Shown: positions 1 through 9,287, counted from the first letter of the stretch. The stretch is DNA of 64,000 nucleotides from Actinoplanes sp. NBRC 103695 (GCF_030269485.1 NZ_BSTL01000005.1:398174-462173), one strand, 5' to 3'. Notes: generated by a model from the sequence alone, not told the origin. Numbers and translations: made by a program.

Positions 1-122
1 GATGACGAGCCAGTCATCGCCCGACTGGGTGCCTGGAGGTTACCTCCCACAGCTAGCATTGGGTAGTCAAGGGTCAAGGCCGGTCGAGGTGATCTACTCG
101 GAAAGCCGACCGAGGGGACAGC

Positions 123-356
123 ATGCCGCCGCGTTACCGATACGAGGAGATTGCCGATGACCTGCAAAGGCGGATCGTGGGCGGAGAGTTCCCGCCTGGC
201 TCACGCCTGCCCAGCCGACGGGAGCTGACGGTTCATTACGAGGTCACCGAGCCGGTCGTCGATCGTGCGATGCAAATACTTCGGGTCAAAGAGATCACAA
301 AGACGTTGGCTGGTGTCGGGGTGTTCGTCCGTGACGACGCGCCGAGCGGTTCTTAG
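123..356 (+). CDS. Short GntR-family transcriptional regulator
   Basis: A 77-aa protein that is almost only a winged helix-turn-helix of the GntR type. It opens with YEEIADDLQRRIVGGEFPPG and continues with LPSRRELTVHYEV, the recognition-helix region of this family. No effector domain follows, as is common for the small GntR proteins of actinomycetes, so a ligand cannot be predicted. The ATG is preceded by a purine-rich AGGGGA about 4 nt upstream. Its stop overlaps the end of a convergent flavoprotein remnant. Family assignment is firm; the target is unknown. Confidence 0.85.
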   Translation: MPPRYRYEEIADDLQRRIVGGEFPPGSRLPSRRELTVHYEVTEPVVDRAMQILRVKEITKTLAGVGVFVRDDAPSGS

Positions 357-669
357 ATCCGCCCGATGAGGTCCGTGAACTCGGCGGGGCGATGACGCCG
401 GCCGCCGCCCGGGTGAAGGCGTCTTGGGCATCGGAGCTGTCCTGCACCGCGGCGACCAGGGCGTTGCCGGGAGTGCGCAGCTCGGCGACCATCGCGGTCA
501 GGTCGTACACCGGCAGGGAGCGGGCGTCGCGGGCGGCCCAGTAGTCGCCCATCGCCTCCTTGTGGTCCCGATTGCCGCTCAACGCCTCGTCCAGGGCGGA
601 AGCGCACAGCTCGGCGTCGCGGAAGGCGTCGCTGATGCCTCGGGGGTGCCGGGCGACCCGATCCACCAT
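353..669 (-). pseudogene. Remnant of an FAD-dependent oxidoreductase (C-terminal part, frameshifted)
   Basis: On the minus strand the reading frame from ATG at 669 carries HPRGISDAFRDAELCASALD and later YDLTAMVAELRTP, which match the C-terminal third of NAD(P)/FAD-dependent oxidoreductases (geranylgeranyl-reductase/halogenase-like fold). The FAD-binding N-terminus is absent. Near 385 a one-base shift moves the natural tail (AEFTDLIGRI, stop at 353) into another frame, so the gene is broken at both ends. GGAAAGGA lies just upstream of the ATG, so it may still be translated as a junk peptide. Family recognition is from motif style only. Confidence 0.6.
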
Positions 670-689
670 GTGTCGTCCTTTCCCGATCC

Positions 690-1553
690 CTACCCGACCA
701 CACCTACCCTCCGTTGCAGAGCCAGCCGGGCGGCGCCTGACACCGGGTCGCCGGACGGGCGGGCGCGGTCGCCGAGTGCCGCCCGGACGCCGGCGCGGAT
801 GGGGGTGTCCGCGGTGAGCAGGCCGCCGGCGAGGACCACGGGGCCGTCCGGGTGATCGAGTTCGGCGACGGTGGCGAGCAGCCGGTCGACCGCTTCCGCC
901 ACGATCCGCTCCGCCTCGGCGTCGCGGGTGGTGCAGACCAGGGGTGCGAGTCGTGCGAAGGCTCGCGGTGACTGCCGGTTCGCCCAGGCGATCAGTTCGT
1001 CGGGTGTACGCGTACCCGCGTGCTCCATGACGGCCGTGCCCAGTGCCGAGGTCCGCCGGACCGCCGAGCGCACCGCCTGCAGTCCCACCCACGCGCCGGA
1101 CCCTTCGTCGCCGAGCAACCACCCGTGCCCGTCGGCGGTGCGCCGCACCTCGAGGCCGTCGACCAGCGCCGCGACCGCGCCCGTCCCGGCGATCAGCACC
1201 GCGCCGCGCGTCTCGTCCGGCGCCCCGGCCGCGAACGCGGTCACCGCGTCGCCGACGATCCGCACGGGACATCTCAGCCCGATCGCCCGCCACTCGGCCG
1301 CGAACGCGTCGCGTACCGCATGGTTTGCCAGCGAACTCAGCCCGGCGATCCCGACCACCGCGAATCCCACCCGGGCCGGGTCGTGGCCGCGCAGCGCGGC
1401 CCGGACCGTCGCGCCGATCGTCTGCGCCGCGACCGGCCCGGCCATCGGGTTGCCGGGGCCGCCGTCACCACGTCCGACCTGGACGCCGGCATGATCCAGG
1501 AGGAGCGCCCGCGAGCCCGTCCCGCCCGCGTCGACGCCGAGTGCTAGTCCCAT
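690..1553 (-). CDS. BadF/BadG-type ATPase, probable N-acetylglucosamine kinase
   Basis: A 287-aa ASKHA-fold sugar kinase. The N-terminal phosphate-binding loop ALGVDAGGTGSRA (residues 4-16) and the central GTGAVAALVDG, with GWLLGDEGSGAW, are hallmarks of the BadF/NAGK kinases that phosphorylate N-acetylglucosamine and related amino sugars in the cytoplasm. The length is close to the family norm of about 300. It is divergent from an RpiR regulator with a shared 69-nt intergenic region containing an inverted repeat, which supports local control by that regulator. Substrate specificity is inferred from family only. Confidence 0.8.
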   Translation of the reverse strand: MGLALGVDAGGTGSRALLLDHAGVQVGRGDGGPGNPMAGPVAAQTIGATVRAALRGHDPARVGFAVVGIAGLSSLANHAVRDAFAAEWRAIGLRCPVRIVGDAVTAFAAGAPDETRGAVLIAGTGAVAALVDGLEVRRTADGHGWLLGDEGSGAWVGLQAVRSAVRRTSALGTAVMEHAGTRTPDELIAWANRQSPRAFARLAPLVCTTRDAEAERIVAEAVDRLLATVAELDHPDGPVVLAGGLLTADTPIRAGVRAALGDRARPSGDPVSGAARLALQRRVGVVG

Positions 1554-1587
1554 GGAAAGTAATCATTGACTACCGGCATTGATGGTC

Positions 1588-1611
1588 GTAATTTTCATCA
1601 AACAAAGTTAC
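1588..1611. promoter_or_regulatory. Inverted repeat, candidate RpiR operator
   Basis: In the intergenic region between the divergent kinase and the RpiR gene, GTAATTTT and AAAGTTAC form an imperfect inverted repeat (7 of 8 positions) separated by 8 nt. The surrounding about 60 nt is markedly AT-rich compared with flanking DNA, as expected for a divergent promoter. The position suggests binding by the adjacent regulator; this is inference. Confidence 0.45.
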
Positions 1612-1622
1612 GAGTGAAAAGG

Positions 1623-2504
1623 ATGACCACGGTGTCCTCTTCGGGTGGCGGGCTTCTCGGGCGGTTGCGCATCGAGGGGCCGACCATGCCCGGCGCGCTG
1701 GCCAAGATCGCCGCGGCCATCGTCGAGGACCCGGAGGCGGCCGCCCAGGCCAGCATCGTCGACCTGGCCGAGGCCACCGCGACCTCCACCGCGACGGTCA
1801 CCCGCTTCTCGCGGGCGCTGGGTTTCAAGGGGTACGCGGCCCTGCGCGTCGCGATCGCCACCGAGACCGGCCGGGCCGAGCAGGCCCGCTGGGAGACCGA
1901 CATCAGTGGCGACATCCACCCCGGCGACTCGCTGGACAGCGTGCTCAAGGTGATCGCCACCGCGGACACCCGGGCCATCCAGGCGACCGCCGCCGGGCTG
2001 GACATGGGCGACGTCGAGCGGGTCTCCGCCGCGATCGCCGCCGCCTCCCGGGTGGAGATCTTCGGGCTGGGGAGTTCCGGCGCGGCCGGCCGGGAGATGG
2101 CGTTCCGCCTGGAGCGGATCCGGATCCCGGTGTGGACCCGGGCGGACAGCCACACCGCGCTGACCAACGCCGCCCTGCTCGGGCCGGGTGACGTGGCGAT
2201 CGGGCTGTCGCACTCCGGCCGGACCAGCGAGGTGATCGAGACCCTCGAGGAGGCGTCCGGCCACGGCGCGCTGACCGTCGCGGTCACCTCCTACCCCCGG
2301 TCCCCCCTGGCCGAGGTCGCCGACGTCGTGTTCGTGACGTCGGTGCACGAGACCACGTTCCGGGTCGCTGCCCTGTCCGCGCTGCACTCGGCGCTGCTGG
2401 TGCTCGACCTGATCTACGTCGCGGTGGCTCAGCGCACGTACGAGCGCACCACCGAGGCCTTCGAACTGACCGTGCGCGCGGTCGCCGCCCACCGGCGGCA
2501 CTGA
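1623..2504 (+). CDS. MurR/RpiR-family transcriptional regulator
   Basis: A 293-aa protein. The N-terminal HTH_6 domain contains ASIVDLAEATATSTATVTRF (about residues 37-56), typical of RpiR recognition helices. A C-terminal SIS sugar-isomerase domain follows, with VEIFGLGSSGAAGREMAFRL and the phosphosugar-binding stretch IGLSHSGRTSEVIE. Members sense phosphorylated sugars. ATG 1623 is preferred to an in-frame upstream start at 1566 because that extension would run across the intergenic inverted repeat. It is divergent from an amino-sugar kinase, which suggests the effector is that kinase's product. Confidence 0.85.
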   Translation: MTTVSSSGGGLLGRLRIEGPTMPGALAKIAAAIVEDPEAAAQASIVDLAEATATSTATVTRFSRALGFKGYAALRVAIATETGRAEQARWETDISGDIHPGDSLDSVLKVIATADTRAIQATAAGLDMGDVERVSAAIAAASRVEIFGLGSSGAAGREMAFRLERIRIPVWTRADSHTALTNAALLGPGDVAIGLSHSGRTSEVIETLEEASGHGALTVAVTSYPRSPLAEVADVVFVTSVHETTFRVAALSALHSALLVLDLIYVAVAQRTYERTTEAFELTVRAVAAHRRH

Positions 2505-2542
2505 AATCCCCGGCTCTATCCCCCCTGGAGGTCACCCCGCTC

Positions 2543-3703
2543 GTGAAAATCGACAAACTTCGATCAATTGCGGCGGTGGCGCTGCTGGCCGGCGCCTCCC
2601 TCGCGGTGGCCGCGGCGAATCCCGCCGCCGCGGCCGACTGCGGTCAGCTGTTCGACGACTTCTCCTACGCGTCCTCGTCCGACGCGGCGCTGACCAGCCA
2701 CGGCTGGGTGCCCCGCAGCTACGCCGGCGGGCCGGGCGTGCCGGGCGCCACCTGGTCACCGGCCAACATCACCTTCCCGACCGCGGACGGGCAGAAGGTG
2801 ATGCAGCTGACCTCGTACACCGACGGCACCGGGGCCGGCACCGGTCACGCCGAGCTCTACTCGTCGCAGAAGCGGTACCTCGAGGGCACCTACGCCAGCC
2901 GGGTGAAGTTCAGCGACGCACCCACCAGCGGCACCGACGGCGACCACGTCAACCAGACGTTCTTCACGATCAGCCCGCTCGCGTACGACCTCGACCCGAC
3001 CTACTCCGAGCTGGACATCTCCGAGTACCTGCCGAACGGCGGCTGGGGCGAGACCGGGCCGATCAACTACCAGACCACCTGGTACACGTACCGCAACGAG
3101 CCGTGGTTCGCCGACAACGTGCACTCCGAGCAGCGCTCCAGCCTGAACGGATGGCACGACCTGGTGGCCCAGGTGGCCGGCGGGCACGTCCGGTACTTCA
3201 TCGACGGCGTGCAGGTCGGCGACCACTCCGGCAAGTTCTACCCGCGCCAGACGATGACGATCAACTGGAACCAGTGGTTCATCGACACGGCCACGCACAG
3301 CGGCGGCCGGGCGACCTACGTCCAGCAGGTCGACTATCTCCTGCACGCCAAGAACGCGGTGCTCTCGCCGGCTCAGGTGACCTCGCAGGTCGGCTCGTAC
3401 CGCAGCGGCGGGCAGGCCTTCAACGACACGATCGCGGAGTGCGGGGGCACCACACCTCCCTCGGACCCGCCCTCAGACCCGCCCTCGGACCCGCCGCCCG
3501 CGACCGACTGCGACGACGCTCCCGCCTGGAACTTCGGCTCCGTCTACACCGGCGGCAACCTGGTCGTGCACGAGCGCAGCCGCAACGGCGACCCGTCCGG
3601 CCCCAAGTCCGGCGACGGCCCGCACCTGTGGAAGGCGCGCTACTGGACCCAGGGCTCCGAGCCCGGCTGGACCCAGCAGTGGGAGGACCAGGGCCGCTGC
3701 TAG
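2543..3703 (+). CDS. Secreted GH16 glycoside hydrolase with C-terminal chitin-binding-like module
   Basis: A 386-aa exported protein. Residues 1-31 form a Sec signal peptide ending AAAA. The catalytic domain follows, with the GH16 nucleophile/acid signature ELDISE near residue 155 (ExDxxE). A proline linker of repeated SDPP units (about 310-322) leads to a C-terminal about 60-aa module with WNFGSVYTGGNL and LWKARYWTQG, typical of CBM5/12 chitin- and cellulose-binding modules. The start is GTG, with GGAGG about 12 nt upstream. GH16 enzymes cut beta-1,3/1,4-glucans and galactans; the substrate cannot be fixed here. A strong hairpin follows. Confidence 0.85.
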   Translation: MKIDKLRSIAAVALLAGASLAVAAANPAAAADCGQLFDDFSYASSSDAALTSHGWVPRSYAGGPGVPGATWSPANITFPTADGQKVMQLTSYTDGTGAGTGHAELYSSQKRYLEGTYASRVKFSDAPTSGTDGDHVNQTFFTISPLAYDLDPTYSELDISEYLPNGGWGETGPINYQTTWYTYRNEPWFADNVHSEQRSSLNGWHDLVAQVAGGHVRYFIDGVQVGDHSGKFYPRQTMTINWNQWFIDTATHSGGRATYVQQVDYLLHAKNAVLSPAQVTSQVGSYRSGGQAFNDTIAECGGTTPPSDPPSDPPSDPPPATDCDDAPAWNFGSVYTGGNLVVHERSRNGDPSGPKSGDGPHLWKARYWTQGSEPGWTQQWEDQGRC

Positions 3704-3710
3704 CCAGGTC

Positions 3711-3756
3711 TGTTTCAAACCCGGCCAGGCGCGAGGCGTGGCCGGGTTTTGAAACA
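3711..3756. terminator. Bidirectional hairpin terminator
   Basis: An extended inverted repeat (tgtttcaaa-cccggcca paired with tggccgggt-tttgaaaca) sits between the convergent GH16 and acyl-CoA synthetase genes. The stem is about 17 bp with a GC-rich core and A/T-rich base on both sides, fitting termination in both directions. Confidence 0.8.
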
Positions 3757-3760
3757 CGAT

Positions 3761-5422
3761 CTAATCGCTGAATTCCCCTGGCGGCGTGGCGCCGGGCGTG
3801 GAGTGCTTCTCCCGCTCGGCGTCACGCAGCCGCACCCGGCGGATCTTGCCGGAGATCGTCTTCGGCAGCTCGGCGAACTCCAGCCGCCGGATCCGCGCGA
3901 ACGGTGACATGTGCTCGCGGCAGTGCGCGAAGATCGCCTTCGCGGTCGCCTCGTCGGCGGCCCAGCCCTCGGCCAGCACCACGTACGCCTTCGGCACGGC
4001 CAGCCGCAGCTCGTCCGGCGACGGCACCACCGCCGCCTCGACCACCGCCTCGTGCTCGATCAGCACACTCTCCAGCTCGAACGGCGAGATCCGGTAGTCG
4101 GACGCCTTGAACACGTCGTCGGTGCGGCCCACGTAGGTGATGTAGCCGTCCGCGTCCCGGGAGCCGATGTCCCCGGTGTGGTAGTAGCCGCCGGCCATCC
4201 GTTCCGCGGTCAGCTCGTCGTCGCCGTGGTAGCCGACCATCAGCCCGAGCGGGCGCGGCTCCAGGCTCAGGCAGATCTCGCCCTCCTCGGCCGGTTCACC
4301 GGTGGCCGGGTCGATCAGCGCCACCAGGTAGCCCGGCACCGGCCGGCCCATCGAGCCCGGCTTGACCGGCCGGCCCGGGGTGTTGGCGATCTGCACGGTC
4401 GTCTCGGTCTGCCCGAAGCCGTCCCGGATGGTGACGCCCCAGGCCTTCTCGACCCGGTCGATCACCTCCGGGTTGAGCGGCTCACCGGCGCCCACGACCA
4501 GCCGGGGCGGCGTACGCAGAGCCGTGAGGTCCGCCTGGATCAGCATCCGCCACACCGTGGGCGGAGCGCAGAAGCTGGTCACCGCGCAGCGCTGCATCTC
4601 GGCGAGCAGGCGGGCCGCGTCGAACCGGGTGTAGTTGTAGATGAACACGCAGGCCTCGGCGTTCCACGGCGCGAAGACGTTGCTCCAGGCGTGTTTCGCC
4701 CAGCCCGGCGACGAGATGTTGAGGTGCACGTCGCCCGGCTGGAGGCCGATCCAGTACATCGTGGACAGGTGGCCGGCCGGATAGCTGGCATGGGTGTGCT
4801 CGACCAGCTTCGGCCGCGCGGTGGTGCCCGACGTGAAGTACAGCAGCAGCGTGTCGCCGGCCCTGGTGACGCCGTCGGGGTCGAAATCCGCGCTTTCCGC
4901 GTACGCGTCGGAGAAGCGCGACCAGCCGTCGACGGCCTCGCCCACCGCGATCCTGGTCACGCCGCCGGCGAACTTGTCCGCCGCGCTCGACAGGGCGATC
5001 ACGTGCCTCGCCTCGCCCCGGGCGACCCGGTCGCGGGCGTCGGCCGCCCCGAGCAGGGGAGTGGCCGGGATGAGCACCGCGCCCAGCTTGATCACCGCCA
5101 GGATGGTGTCCCACAGCTCCACCTGATTGCCGAGCATGAGCACGACCCGGTCGCCGCGCCGCACACCCTGCCCGCGGAGCCAGTTGGCCACCCGGTTGGA
5201 CCGCTCCGCCATCTCGGCGAACGAGAGACGCTGCTCGGAGCCGTCCTCCTCGACGATCCAGAGCGCGGGCCGGTCGTTGCCCGCCGCGATCACGTCGAAC
5301 CAGTCCAGGGCCCAGTTGAACTCGTCGAGCTCGGGCCACCGGAACTGTGCGCTCGCCTCGTCGTAGTCCTCCCGGTGTGCCACCAGAAAGTCCCGGGCGT
5401 CCCGAAATGCCGATGTCGTCAT
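3761..5422 (-). CDS. AMP-dependent acyl-CoA synthetase
   Basis: A 553-aa ANL-superfamily enzyme activating a carboxylate as acyl-AMP and then acyl-CoA. Signatures seen: the phosphate loop LLYFTSGTTARPKLVEHTHA, the A5-type DGFGQTETT, the hinge YHTGDIGSRDADGYITYVGR, and the C-terminal PKTISGKIRR with its catalytic lysine. Overall shape resembles medium-chain/benzoate-type (MACS) ligases, not acetyl-CoA synthetase; the substrate is not determined. The start at 5422 gives full length. It is transcribed toward the GH16 gene and appears monocistronic. Confidence 0.85.
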   Translation of the reverse strand: MTTSAFRDARDFLVAHREDYDEASAQFRWPELDEFNWALDWFDVIAAGNDRPALWIVEEDGSEQRLSFAEMAERSNRVANWLRGQGVRRGDRVVLMLGNQVELWDTILAVIKLGAVLIPATPLLGAADARDRVARGEARHVIALSSAADKFAGGVTRIAVGEAVDGWSRFSDAYAESADFDPDGVTRAGDTLLLYFTSGTTARPKLVEHTHASYPAGHLSTMYWIGLQPGDVHLNISSPGWAKHAWSNVFAPWNAEACVFIYNYTRFDAARLLAEMQRCAVTSFCAPPTVWRMLIQADLTALRTPPRLVVGAGEPLNPEVIDRVEKAWGVTIRDGFGQTETTVQIANTPGRPVKPGSMGRPVPGYLVALIDPATGEPAEEGEICLSLEPRPLGLMVGYHGDDELTAERMAGGYYHTGDIGSRDADGYITYVGRTDDVFKASDYRISPFELESVLIEHEAVVEAAVVPSPDELRLAVPKAYVVLAEGWAADEATAKAIFAHCREHMSPFARIRRLEFAELPKTISGKIRRVRLRDAEREKHSTPGATPPGEFSD

Positions 5423-5580
5423 GACCGCCTCCCGCCCGCCAGCATGCCCTCACCATCCACGACATGCGAGCATGCCAACCTGTGAACGGCCCGGACACCT
5501 GGCGGAGACAGGGGTGTGGCGTGAACTCATCGAGGGACCGACCTCGCCTTCACCGCCACCGGCGACGGCTGGTACCAGAG

Positions 5581-6147
5581 CTATGACGAGGGCGCCTGCA
5601 GGACCTGACGGTTCGCGTCGGCGATCAGGCCGAGCAGTCGCGCCCGGCCGACCAGCACGTTGGCCAGCAGGAACAGCCCGGCGGTCACCCGGATCGCGGT
5701 GACCACCCAGACCGTGCCGGCCGCACTGAGGCCCAGCCCGCCCTGCAGGCACACCGTGACGACGACGGTGGCTGCGTAGACGCGCAGGAACCAGCCCTTG
5801 ATGACCAGGCTGCCGTCGAAGCCGTACCGCTCGGCGAGCCGCCGGGTCTGCCGGTTCCAGATCACCTGCGACACGATCGTGCCCACCAGGACCGCCAGCC
5901 AGGCGGCCGAGACGGTCAGCACCAGGGCGAGCGCGCCGGCCGGCACCGGCTCCCCGACGGCGGGCAGCTCCAGCGTCACCACGGCCAGGATGACCGCGCA
6001 GGCCATGTAGACGACCGCGAACGTGGCCACCACCCACGTGCCGATCACCCACCCGCCGGGCGGCGCGAACACCTGGGGCGTCGACGACCGGCAGGTGTGC
6101 CCCTGCCTCGCGAACTCCAGCTCACTGCCACACGTGCTGCACCGCAT
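5581..6147 (-). CDS. Zinc-ribbon, four-TM membrane protein (DUF4328-like)
   Basis: A 188-aa protein beginning MRCSTCGSELEFARQGHTC, a short zinc-ribbon-like pair of CxxC/HxC motifs, followed by about four hydrophobic segments (about residues 32-58, 70-92, 118-140, 148-168) and the sequence WNRQTRRLAERYG between them. Actinobacterial DUF4328 membrane proteins have this layout, but the match is from pattern memory. ATG at 6147 is chosen because the cysteine motif starts there; an upstream frame extension has no coding character. Function unknown. Confidence 0.55.
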   Translation of the reverse strand: MRCSTCGSELEFARQGHTCRSSTPQVFAPPGGWVIGTWVVATFAVVYMACAVILAVVTLELPAVGEPVPAGALALVLTVSAAWLAVLVGTIVSQVIWNRQTRRLAERYGFDGSLVIKGWFLRVYAATVVVTVCLQGGLGLSAAGTVWVVTAIRVTAGLFLLANVLVGRARLLGLIADANRQVLQAPSS

Positions 6148-6291
6148 CACGGCCCCCGTATGCCGATCGACACCTGTCAGCCGAGCAGAATAGCTCCTGA
6201 TTGTCCGGCGATTGTCCGGTCGTCGCCGGCCGGCGGTCCGGCCGGCCCTTTCTCCGTTCCTCGGCAGCTGATCGGCGGGTAATGTCCGGAC

Positions 6292-8286
6292 ATGGTCGAA
6301 CTTCGATCTTCGGAGGCTGATCCACCGGCCGTCCACTACGACGACGAGGAACGACCGGCCCGCGAGCTCGGCGGCCCGGTCGGCCTCGGCGTCGCGATCG
6401 CCGCGTTCGTGGTCGCGCTGCTGGTGCTGTGGCAGGTGTTCCGGCCGCTCGCGCAGGGCAGCCAGTTCTATCTGATCATCTTCCTGGCGGGCGCGTTGCC
6501 GCTGGTCTTCCTCTGCTACCACTCGGGCCTGCGCGGCGCTCCGCGGCAGCGGCCGTCGGTCGTGGACTGGGTGCTCGCCGTGCTCACCCTGATCGTCTGC
6601 CTCTACCCGGTCAACCCCTTCGACGGCGGGTACGACGGGTTCCTGGACCGCCAGGGTCTGCTGGAGACACCCGACGTGATCCTCGGCGCGATCCTGCTCG
6701 TGCTGACGCTCGAGGCGTGCCGCCGCACGACCGGGTGGGCGCTGCCGGTGGTCTGCCTTCTCTTCCTGGCGTACGGCTACTACGGCGGCCTGCTACCCCA
6801 GACCTGGCGCATCTCCCACGCCGGGCTCGACTTCGCGCAGATCGTGGACGCCCTCTACAACTCCGGCACCGGCTTCTACGGCACCCCGCTGGACGTCGCG
6901 GCCACCTACATCGTGCTGTTCACCATCTACGGCGCCGTGCTGGACCTGTCCGGCGCGAGCCGCTTCTTCGTCGACCTGTCGGTCGCCGCCTTCCGCCGCT
7001 CACGCAGCGCGGCGGGCCGGACAGCGGTCGCCGCCGGCTTTCTGCTGGGCACGGTCTCCGGCTCGGGTACGGCCACCGCCGTCAGCGTGGGCGCGGTGAC
7101 CTGGCCGATGCTCAAACGGGCCGGCTACCCGCCCGAGCAGGCCGGCGGCATGCTGGCCGCCGCGGGCGTCGGCGCGATCCTCTCCCCGCCGACCCTGGGC
7201 GCGGCGGCCTTCATCGTCGCCGAGCTTCTGAACGTCTCCTATCTGACCGTCCTCGGCTGGGCGATGATCCCGACCCTCCTCTACTACCTGGGCATCCTGC
7301 TCGCGGTGGAGATCGACGTCCGGCGTTTCGGGGTGCGGCCGGTCGAGCTGCCGCAGACGTCCGCGCTGAAACTGCTGGCCCGGTTCGGCTACCACTTCTC
7401 GTCGCTGATCCTGATCGTGGTGCTGCTCGCGCTGGGCGTCAGTGCCACCCGGTCGGTGGTGTACGCGACCATCCTCGCGGCGGCTCTGTCGTTCCTGGAC
7501 CGGCGTTCGTGGCTGACGCCGGGGCGGCTGTTCCGGGCGCTGTCGGCGGGCGTACGCGGTGTCCTGGCCGTGGTCGCCGTCTGCGCCGCCGCCGGCATCA
7601 TCACCGCGACCGTCACCAAGACCGGGATCGGCACGCAGGTCGCTTCGCTGATGGTCGACGCCGCCGGCGCGATCACCGACAACCCGACCGTCGTGCTGGC
7701 CCTGACCGCCGTCCTCGCGGCGATCGCGCTGGCCGTCCTGGGCCTGGCGGTCCCGGTCACCGCCAGCTTCATCATCGGCTGGGTGATCATCGGTCCGGCG
7801 CTGCTCGACCTCGGCGTCTCGATGCCCGCGGCGGCGATGTTCGTCTTCTACTACTCGGTGCTCTCCGAGGTCACCCCGCCGACCGCGCTCGCCGCGGTCG
7901 GGGCGAGCGCGATCACCGGTGGCCGCACCATGCCGACGATGTGGCAGGCCCTCAAGTACGCGCTGCCCGCCTTCCTCGCCCCGATCGCGTTCGTGCTCAC
8001 CGACGCCGGCGAGTACCTCCTGGCCCGCGGCCCGGTCCTCGGCGTCGTCTGGGCCACCGCGGCAGCCGCCCTGGCCGTCCTGGGTCTGGCCATCGCCACC
8101 GGCGCGTGGTTCCCGGGCGTCGGGGCGGCCCCACCTGCCGCCCGCGTCCTCGCCGCCGCGGCCGGCCTGCTCCTGCTCTACCTGGCTCCCACCACCATCG
8201 CGGCCGGTGTGATCGCCCTGGCCCTGGCCGCCGCCCTCGCGTTCTGGCACCGCCGTTCCGCCCCACCTTCAGGAGGCACGTCATGA
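6292..8286 (+). CDS. TRAP transporter fused permease (TAXI type)
   Basis: A 664-aa polytopic membrane protein with well over a dozen hydrophobic segments, matching the 4TM+12TM fused DctQM-like permeases paired with TAXI receptors. Recognisable core stretches are GTVSGSGTATAVSVGAVTWP and ILSPPTLGAAAFIVAELL, and SEVTPPTALAAVGASAI near the C-terminus. It catalyses ion-coupled uptake of an organic acid delivered by the receptor. The stop overlaps the receptor ATG by 4 nt, so the two are translationally coupled. The substrate is unknown; dicarboxylates and glutamate are known for some relatives. Confidence 0.9.
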   Translation: MVELRSSEADPPAVHYDDEERPARELGGPVGLGVAIAAFVVALLVLWQVFRPLAQGSQFYLIIFLAGALPLVFLCYHSGLRGAPRQRPSVVDWVLAVLTLIVCLYPVNPFDGGYDGFLDRQGLLETPDVILGAILLVLTLEACRRTTGWALPVVCLLFLAYGYYGGLLPQTWRISHAGLDFAQIVDALYNSGTGFYGTPLDVAATYIVLFTIYGAVLDLSGASRFFVDLSVAAFRRSRSAAGRTAVAAGFLLGTVSGSGTATAVSVGAVTWPMLKRAGYPPEQAGGMLAAAGVGAILSPPTLGAAAFIVAELLNVSYLTVLGWAMIPTLLYYLGILLAVEIDVRRFGVRPVELPQTSALKLLARFGYHFSSLILIVVLLALGVSATRSVVYATILAAALSFLDRRSWLTPGRLFRALSAGVRGVLAVVAVCAAAGIITATVTKTGIGTQVASLMVDAAGAITDNPTVVLALTAVLAAIALAVLGLAVPVTASFIIGWVIIGPALLDLGVSMPAAAMFVFYYSVLSEVTPPTALAAVGASAITGGRTMPTMWQALKYALPAFLAPIAFVLTDAGEYLLARGPVLGVVWATAAAALAVLGLAIATGAWFPGVGAAPPAARVLAAAAGLLLLYLAPTTIAAGVIALALAAALAFWHRRSAPPSGGTS

Positions 8287-9287
8287 CCGTCCCGTTGCGA
8301 CCGCTCGCCCTCGCCCTCGTGCCCGTGCTCGCCCTGACCGCCTGCGGTGGCCGGCAGGACGCCGCCAGCACCGACGCCGGTGGCGAGGTCACCTGCGAGG
8401 TCACCCAGGACACCCGGGTCGGCATCGCCACCGGCAACGCGACCGGCGTCTACTTCGCGCTGGGCAACGCCTACGCCGAGCAGCTCGGCGCGACCGGTGG
8501 CAAGGTGAAGGCCACCGCGAGCGAGACCGGCGCCTCCGTGCAGAACATCCAGCAGCTGGTGGCGGGCAGTTTCGGCCTGGCCTTCTCGCTCGCCGACTCG
8601 GCCGCCGACGCGATCAACGGCACCGGCAGCTTCACCGCCAAGCAGCCGGTCGCGGCGATCTCCCGGATCCACACCAACTACACCCAGGTGATCGTCCGCG
8701 CGAACGCCGGCATCACGGACGTGGCGAGCATGAAGGGCAAGCGCGTCTCCACCGGCTCGCCCAAGAGCGGCACCGAGGTGATCGCCAACCGCATCCTCGA
8801 GGCGGGCGGGCTCGACCCGGCCAAGGACGTCAGCGCCCAGAAGCTCGACCTGACCAAGACCGTCGACGGCATGAAGGACGGTTCGATCGACGCCATGTTC
8901 TGGTCCGGCGGGCTGCCCACGCCCGGCGTCACCGACCTGTTCACCACGGCGGCCGGGCAGGTGCGGTTCCTCGACGTCACGCCTCTTCTCGGCGAGATGC
9001 AGAAGATCAATCCGGTGTACGAGACCGGCGCGATCCCCGCCGCGACGTACAAGACGCCGGCCGACGTGCGGACCATCGTCGTACCCAATGTCCTGCTGGT
9101 CCGTGACGACCTGGACGCGAACGTCGCCTGCGTGCTCACCAAGGCCCTCTTCGACCGCAAGCCGCAGCTGGAACAGGCCAATGCGGCGGCAAAGGAGATC
9201 ACCTTGGACAAGGCGCGTAAGACTGATCCCGTGCCGCTGCACCGCGGCGCCGTCAAGGCGCTCGATGACCTCGGCGCCCCGAAATAA
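8283..9287 (+). CDS. TAXI-family TRAP transporter solute receptor (lipoprotein)
   Basis: A 334-aa extracytoplasmic substrate receptor. The N-terminus is a lipoprotein signal with lipobox LTAC (Cys about residue 21). The TAXI fold is shown by VGIATGNATGVYFALGNAYA and later IDAMFWSGGLPTPGVTDLF, characteristic of this family. It delivers solute to the preceding fused permease. An ideal AGGAGG lies 8 nt before ATG, inside the permease gene. The permease-before-receptor order is less common than the reverse. Confidence 0.9.
   Translation: MTVPLRPLALALVPVLALTACGGRQDAASTDAGGEVTCEVTQDTRVGIATGNATGVYFALGNAYAEQLGATGGKVKATASETGASVQNIQQLVAGSFGLAFSLADSAADAINGTGSFTAKQPVAAISRIHTNYTQVIVRANAGITDVASMKGKRVSTGSPKSGTEVIANRILEAGGLDPAKDVSAQKLDLTKTVDGMKDGSIDAMFWSGGLPTPGVTDLFTTAAGQVRFLDVTPLLGEMQKINPVYETGAIPAATYKTPADVRTIVVPNVLLVRDDLDANVACVLTKALFDRKPQLEQANAAAKEITLDKARKTDPVPLHRGAVKALDDLGAPK

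Noticed and set aside
6429..9287. A 952-aa plus-strand frame covering the TRAP permease region
   Set aside because: Its first two thirds are Arg/Pro-rich antisense-like filler; only the last part in this frame is real, and that is the TAXI receptor starting at 8283 with its own ribosome site.
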